A stretch of DNA of 5,164 bases from an uncultured Ruminococcus sp. (GTDB taxonomy: Bacteria; Bacillota; Clostridia; Oscillospirales; Acutalibacteraceae): NCBI GenBank assembly GCA_902767175.1, contig CACXGH010000025.1:1-5164 (forward strand), in the 5' to 3' direction. The notes under the pieces are model-generated. The model ran no database searches and was not told the DNA's origin. It worked only from the letters and a program-made list of their open reading frames with translations. Shown here piece after piece: positions 5,016 through 5,164 of the stretch (positions are counted from its first letter, which is position 1; each line of letters begins with the position of its first letter). The translations under genes and the position numbers were made by a program.

Positions 5016-5164
5016 AAGTCCGTCCGGTCCGGCTTATGTTCCTGACATCAGTAATTCAGGTCTGCAGGCACAAATGTAATAACAAGCGTCGATGTCCCCC
5101 GAGTCTCGCCTGCCGGCTCGGTCGGTGCTTCTGCCTTCGGCAGAGGTGTCCACCGGACACCCGC
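5016..5164. other. GC-rich, hairpin-rich sequence at the right edge, identity unknown
   Basis: Composition changes sharply from AT-rich to GC-rich. Inverted repeats include GGTGTCC/GGACACC around 5145-5161 (3-nt spacer), TCTGCC/GGCAGA just before it, CCGAG/CTCGG around 5099-5121, CCTGA/TCAGG at 5041-5060, and a CCGGACCGG palindrome near 5023-5031. All three minus-strand frames and at least one plus-strand frame are open at the edge, so an open frame is no evidence of a gene. It could be the 3' end of a minus-strand gene (one frame stops at 5048-5050), a dispersed repeat, or another structured RNA. Confidence 0.4.

Noticed and set aside
5048..5164. 3' end of a minus-strand gene entering from the right
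   Set aside because: A 38-codon frame is open to a stop at 5048-5050, but the other minus frames are open too and the peptide shows no family I can name; kept only as an unassigned region.

Overview
The window looks like chromosomal DNA of a Gram-positive Firmicute, most likely a gut Clostridia/Oscillospiraceae (Ruminococcus-like) bacterium. This is inferred from the two tRNA genes with encoded CCA, LPxTG/sortase surface proteins, AT-rich intergenic DNA, moderately AT-rich coding DNA, and a strong extended -10 promoter. The species cannot be fixed from the sequence alone.

Layout. Positions 1-189 (+) hold tRNA-Leu(CAG) and tRNA-Val(TAC), followed by an intrinsic terminator. Positions 190-507 are non-coding, with several hairpins, ending in a terminator that serves genes arriving from the right on the minus strand. 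Positions 508-4441 (-) hold a compact three-gene sortase-assembled pilus operon. In transcription order it contains a 656-residue backbone pilin (signal peptide, D2-type isopeptide domain, CnaB/SpaA domain with E-box, LPSTG anchor), a 294-residue class C sortase with two membrane segments, and a 339-residue single-domain pilin. The last protein has a pilin-motif-like lysine, a 14-unit Ser/Pro/Glu pentapeptide stalk and a C-terminal membrane anchor, which suggests a basal (wall-anchor) pilin. Positions 4442-4776 are a roughly 335-nt transcribed leader starting from a near-consensus promoter at 4783-4811. The leader contains a large element that can fold into nested long-range helices with a possible pseudoknot. 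Positions 4812-5015 are very AT-rich non-coding DNA. Positions 5016-5164 switch to GC-rich, hairpin-rich DNA of unknown identity.

How the parts work together. The sortase is expected to link the LPSTG threonine of one backbone pilin to a lysine of the next, and then to a lysine of the basal pilin, giving a covalent fibre on the cell wall. The backbone gene has a good ribosome binding site. The sortase gene has almost none and lies behind a hairpin, and the basal pilin start overlaps the sortase stop. This layout fits high backbone and low sortase/basal subunit synthesis.

The item most worth a second look is the structured RNA at 4534-4764. It may be a free-standing non-coding RNA (the clostridial raiA motif is my leading guess, from memory and unproven) or a cis-acting leader. 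Because no intrinsic terminator separates it from the pilin gene, pilus expression may be coupled to it.
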